Source of the DNA: an uncultured Clostridia bacterium | GTDB lineage: Bacteria > Bacillota > Clostridia > Christensenellales > Borkfalkiaceae | NCBI GenBank assembly: GCA_947589085.1 | Contig: CANPZD010000001.1 | Span: 144,583-208,582 of the forward strand | Direction of reading: 5' to 3' | DNA length: 64,000 nucleotides | In this document: positions 60,942 to 64,000 of the stretch, piece by piece | Layout of the letters: each line of letters begins with the position of its first letter | How positions within the stretch are numbered: the stretch's first letter is position 1 | Notes under the pieces: generated by a model | Databases searched by the model: none | What the model was told of the DNA's origin: nothing | What the model saw: the letters and a program-made list of their open reading frames with translations, nothing else | Program-made: the position numbers and the translations under genes

Positions 60942-61397
60942 ATGTTAAGAAACGCAAGACACGCAAAAATTTTGGAAATCATTACCGAAAAGGAGATCGA
61001 AACGCAGGAAGAACTTTGTGCCGAATTGGCTGCCGTGAATTTTTCCGTTACGCAGGCAACGGTTTCCCGCGATATCAAGGAACTTCACCTTTTCAAAGTC
61101 CGCGGGAGCAAGAAGCGCTTCCGTTACGCCACGATCATGGAGACGGAAGGCGGAATTTCCGAAAAGATGCGCACATTATTTCGCGACTGCGTAGAAGGGA
61201 TCCGCGTCGTCGGGAATCTCATTGTCGTGCGTACGCTCAACGGAAACGGCGGAAATGCCGGCTCTGTGGTGGACAAACTCGGTTACCATGAGGTCGCCGG
61301 AACGATCGCCGGCGTCGATACGACGCTTGTGATCTGCGAATCGGCAGAGGACGCGAACAACGTTCGCGGCAAACTCGAAGCGCTGATGAAGTCATAA
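60942..61397 (+). CDS. argR: Arginine repressor ArgR/AhrC, altered effector site
   Basis: 151 residues with a strong ribosome binding site (GAGGGGAG). The N-terminal winged helix (QATVSRDIKELHL) binds ARG boxes, and the C-terminal domain normally binds arginine and forms hexamers. Two departures are visible: the GDDT effector motif reads GVDT (Val125, codon 61314-61316), and the usual PGNA loop reads GNGGNAGS. TTATTTAATAA at 60910-60920, in the upstream gap, could be part of an ARG-box-like operator. Arginine response may be altered; related clostridial ArgR proteins would need comparison. Confidence 0.93.
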   Translation: MLRNARHAKILEIITEKEIETQEELCAELAAVNFSVTQATVSRDIKELHLFKVRGSKKRFRYATIMETEGGISEKMRTLFRDCVEGIRVVGNLIVVRTLNGNGGNAGSVVDKLGYHEVAGTIAGVDTTLVICESAEDANNVRGKLEALMKS

Positions 61398-61400
61398 CGG

Positions 61401-63089
61401 ATGTTAAAGAGACTTTCGATACAAAACGTTGCCTTGATCGATTCCGCCGAATTGGAATTTTCCCCGGGGTTCAATGTGCTTACGGGGGAAACGGGCGCAG
61501 GAAAGTCTGTGATCCTCGATTCGATCGATTTCGTTCTCGGCGCGAAAGCGGATAAGGGAATGGTGCGTTCCGGTGCGGACGCTTGTTTCGTCCGAGCGGA
61601 ATTTACCGCAGAGGATCCCGCCGTGAAGGAGATCCTCGGAGAATTCGATATCGAAGCGGAGGAAACGCTCGTCGTTTCGCGCAAACTGACCGCCGACGGA
61701 AGAGGATCGCTGAAACTCAACGGCTGTCCGGTCACAGCGGCGATGCTCCGCAGAGTCACCTCGCTCCTCGTGGACGTCCACGGGCAGAGCGAGCATTTCT
61801 TTTTGCTCAAAGAGAGCAACCAGCTGAAGTTGCTCGACGCGATCGGCGGCGCGCCGGTGGCCGAGAAGAAACAGGCCGTCCGCGCGCTGGTTGCGGCCCG
61901 AAAGGAGATCGCCGCAGAACTTTCCCGCCTCGGCGGCGACGAAGGAGAGCGCGCCCGCCGTCTCGATATTCTGCGCTATCAGATCGAGGAACTCGAACGC
62001 GCTTCGCTGAGGGAAGGCGAGGAAGAAGAACTTTCCGCGCTGCGCGCCCGCTATCAGAATGCGGAAAAAATTCTGGATTCGCTCAAACAGGCAAGGGAAT
62101 ATCTTTCCGCCGACGGAGGCGGGATCGACGCGGCGCGCGGTGCGCAGCGTGCGGCGATCGGGATTTCCGCATTCGACGAACGCTATCGGGCGCTCGGCGA
62201 CAGATTGGAAAACGCGGTTGCCGAACTTTCGGATATTGCCGAGTGCTTGCAGGATTTTGCGGACGAGATGGATATCGACGAACGGGAAGCCACGCGGGCG
62301 GAGGCCCGGTTCGACGAGATCAGGTCGATGAAGAAGAAATACGGCGGTTCCGTGGAGGCGGCGCTCCGGTTTTTGGAGGAGGCCCGCGCGGAATGCGACT
62401 TGCTCACGGACAGCGGCGAACGCTTCCGCGTGCTGACGGCGCGGCTGGAAGAGACGGATCGCGCTCTGTATTCCGCATGTCGCAACCTGACGCAGGCGCG
62501 AAAACAAGCCGCAGCGTCGTTTACGGGCCGCGTTGTCGCGGAATTAAAGACGTTGAATATTCCCTCCGCGAGATTTGAAGCGGAATTCGGCGAATATGGC
62601 GCCGAGGATGTGCCGCATGCCACAAACGAAGGACTCGGCGGCGTGCGTTTTCTGTTTTCCGCCAATGCGGGAGAGCCGATGAAAGAACTCGGAAAGATCA
62701 TCAGCGGCGGCGAAATGAGCCGGTTTATGCTTGCGATCAAGGCGCAGCTTTCCGCCGCGGGCGGCATCGGCACCTATATTTTCGATGAAATCGACGCGGG
62801 GATCGGCGGAAAAACGGCGCGCGTCGTTGCAGAAAAATTCTGCAAGATCGCAAAAAACGTGCAGTTGATCGCCGTGACGCATCTGGCGCAGATCGCGTCG
62901 TTCGCCGACAATGAATTTCTCATAGAGAAACGGGAACAGGACGGCAAAACGCATACGACCATCCGGGAGATCGGGGGAAAAGAACGCATTCTGGAAATCG
63001 CCCGTCTGATCGGAGGCGGCAGCGACCATGTTCTCGCCCATGCCGAAGAACTGATGTCCGAGGCGGAAACATACAAAAACTCCCTGTAA
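61401..63089 (+). CDS. recN: DNA repair protein RecN
   Basis: 562 residues, beginning 3 bases after the argR stop. An SMC-like ATPase with head motif GETGAGKSVILDSIDFVLG, a central coiled coil (about 160-340) and the C-terminal signature ISGGEMSRFMLAIKAQL with Walker B YIFDEIDAGIGG. RecN tethers DNA ends during double-strand-break repair. The argR-recN-spoIVB order matches Bacillus. Confidence 0.96.
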   Translation: MLKRLSIQNVALIDSAELEFSPGFNVLTGETGAGKSVILDSIDFVLGAKADKGMVRSGADACFVRAEFTAEDPAVKEILGEFDIEAEETLVVSRKLTADGRGSLKLNGCPVTAAMLRRVTSLLVDVHGQSEHFFLLKESNQLKLLDAIGGAPVAEKKQAVRALVAARKEIAAELSRLGGDEGERARRLDILRYQIEELERASLREGEEEELSALRARYQNAEKILDSLKQAREYLSADGGGIDAARGAQRAAIGISAFDERYRALGDRLENAVAELSDIAECLQDFADEMDIDEREATRAEARFDEIRSMKKKYGGSVEAALRFLEEARAECDLLTDSGERFRVLTARLEETDRALYSACRNLTQARKQAAASFTGRVVAELKTLNIPSARFEAEFGEYGAEDVPHATNEGLGGVRFLFSANAGEPMKELGKIISGGEMSRFMLAIKAQLSAAGGIGTYIFDEIDAGIGGKTARVVAEKFCKIAKNVQLIAVTHLAQIASFADNEFLIEKREQDGKTHTTIREIGGKERILEIARLIGGGSDHVLAHAEELMSEAETYKNSL

Positions 63090-63157
63090 TGGCATTGTCC
63101 GAAACCGAATAGTTTTTGCCGGCTTACGCAAATTAACTTCCGTACACGGAGGTATGA

Positions 63158-64000
63158 ATGCGTAAGCTGAAATTTTTGATTGCCGCGGCGCTGACCGCAG
63201 TTCTTTTTGTACTCGGAAGCGGATTCCGGGTCGTGGGCGCGGAAGCGGCGACGGCAAAATATTATATCGGCGGCATGACGGCCGGATTTATGCTTTCCGC
63301 GGGCGGCGCAGAGGTCATCGGGCTTTCCGAGGTTTCTGCGGAGGACGGGTTGCACCGTCCCGCAGAGGATGCGGGCATCCGCGTCGGCGATACGATCGTC
63401 GCAGTCGACGGCATCCACACCAAAACGATCGGCGACCTCAATGCGGCATTGGAGCGGAGCGGAGGAAACGAAGTCATGATCCTCGTGCGCCGCAAGGGAG
63501 ATACCGCGCAGATCCCCATTACGCCCGTAAAAGATAAAAAGAGCGGAAATTACAAGATCGGGGTTCTGATCCGCGATACGCTGGCGGGGATCGGCACGGT
63601 GACATACATCGATCGCGAAAGTTACCGTTTCGGCTCGCTCGGACATTCCGTCTGCGACGATAACCATAATTTGTTGGAGATCTCCGATCCGAAAGTTTAT
63701 CTTTGCAGCGTGATCGGCGTCACAAAGGGGATCCGCGGGAAGGCCGGGGAGCTTCGCGGTCTCTTTGTCAACGATACGGTGCTTGCCAAAGCGGACTTCG
63801 TCAACGAAACGGGATTGTACGGGACGTTTGAAAAGAATTACGACTTTTCCCGATGCGAACTTGTGGAGACGGCGCCGATCTCGGAGGCTTCGATCGGAAA
63901 AGCGATCATTTATTCCACGGTAGACGGCGTATGTCCGCAGAAATACGAGATCAGCATTGCAAAAGTGGACGAACACAACCGCGACAACAAGAATTTCGTC
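63158..64000 (+). CDS. spoIVB: SpoIVB peptidase, 3' end outside window
   Basis: 281 residues are visible from the ATG at 63158, with GGAGG at 63148-63152; the frame stays open to the window edge. An N-terminal signal/anchor (about 6-26) is followed by a PDZ domain (EDAGIRVGDTIVAVDGIHTK) and the start of the S55 peptidase domain with the catalytic His in SLGHSVCDD. The Asp and Ser of the triad should lie beyond the window. SpoIVB is made in the forespore and triggers pro-sigma-K processing in the mother cell. Confidence 0.93.
   Translation, partial: MRKLKFLIAAALTAVLFVLGSGFRVVGAEAATAKYYIGGMTAGFMLSAGGAEVIGLSEVSAEDGLHRPAEDAGIRVGDTIVAVDGIHTKTIGDLNAALERSGGNEVMILVRRKGDTAQIPITPVKDKKSGNYKIGVLIRDTLAGIGTVTYIDRESYRFGSLGHSVCDDNHNLLEISDPKVYLCSVIGVTKGIRGKAGELRGLFVNDTVLAKADFVNETGLYGTFEKNYDFSRCELVETAPISEASIGKAIIYSTVDGVCPQKYEISIAKVDEHNRDNKNFV

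Overview
The window reads as chromosomal DNA of an endospore-forming, diaminopimelate-type member of the Clostridia (Bacillota). The reasons are a complete spoIIIAA-AH operon, a spoIVB start, an Asp23-nusB-folD-ispA-dxs-tlyA-nadK-argR-recN-spoIVB block in the clostridial/bacillar order, a dcw division cluster that opens with mraZ, and a MurE carrying the DNPR motif of meso-diaminopimelate ligases. Coding DNA is moderately GC-rich, genes are tightly packed with many 4-base ATGA overlaps, and most starts have a GGAGG-type ribosome binding site. I cannot fix the genus; an uncultured gut clostridial lineage is a reasonable guess and no more than that.

Layout. 1-4633: 3' part of a carB-dapF fusion, a cysteine desulfurase and thiI. 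4630-6813 (minus): a bifunctional class A penicillin-binding protein. 6916-15512: a tRNA-modification and mismatch-repair operon (sirtuin, miaB, mutS, mutL, miaA, a PLP lyase). 15577-20933 (minus): a polyamine ABC transporter operon (regulator-potA-potB-potC-potD). 21218-21484 (minus): rpsT. 21609-22394: murI. 22514-36202: the dcw cluster mraZ-rsmH-ftsL-like-ftsI-murE-mraY-murD-ftsW-murA-divIB-ftsA-ftsZ, lacking murF, murG, murC and murB. 36276-38817: a LicD/cytidylyltransferase/epimerase surface-polymer module. 38818-39638: four copies of a structured repeat. 39639-41565 (minus): groESL. 41723-46180: dCMP deaminase, cyclophilin, purB, a small ORF, a Y-family polymerase and a lipoprotein. 46316-47452 (minus): a lower-GC islet with a TfoX-like protein and an unknown protein, then tRNA-Leu(AAG). 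47750-50360 (minus): a lytic transglycosylase and a two-gene operon of an SDR plus a serine-palmitoyltransferase-like alpha-oxoamine synthase. 50536-54993: spoIIIA. 55053-64000: the housekeeping block ending in a truncated spoIVB.

How the parts fit. Much of the window serves the cell envelope and its division: D-Glu (murI), meso-DAP (dapF), precursor assembly (murA, murD, murE, mraY), septal synthesis (ftsI, ftsW), the class A PBP, the FtsZ/FtsA ring with FtsL/DivIB-like partners, and a possible polymer-decoration module directly after ftsZ. A second theme is translation quality (thiI with its desulfurase, miaA/miaB, rsmH, tlyA, rpsT, nusB).

The most interesting signals are: the SPT-like synthase with its SDR, a candidate sphingoid-base pathway in a Bacillota genome; the four-copy nested-hairpin repeat with pair-preserving changes; the CarB-DapF fusion; a 19-bp AT-rich palindrome recurring mostly inside genes; an FtsZ whose linker is a tandem octapeptide array; a likely AUA start codon for ftsI; and consensus promoters that leave almost no leader upstream of nadK and the SDR.
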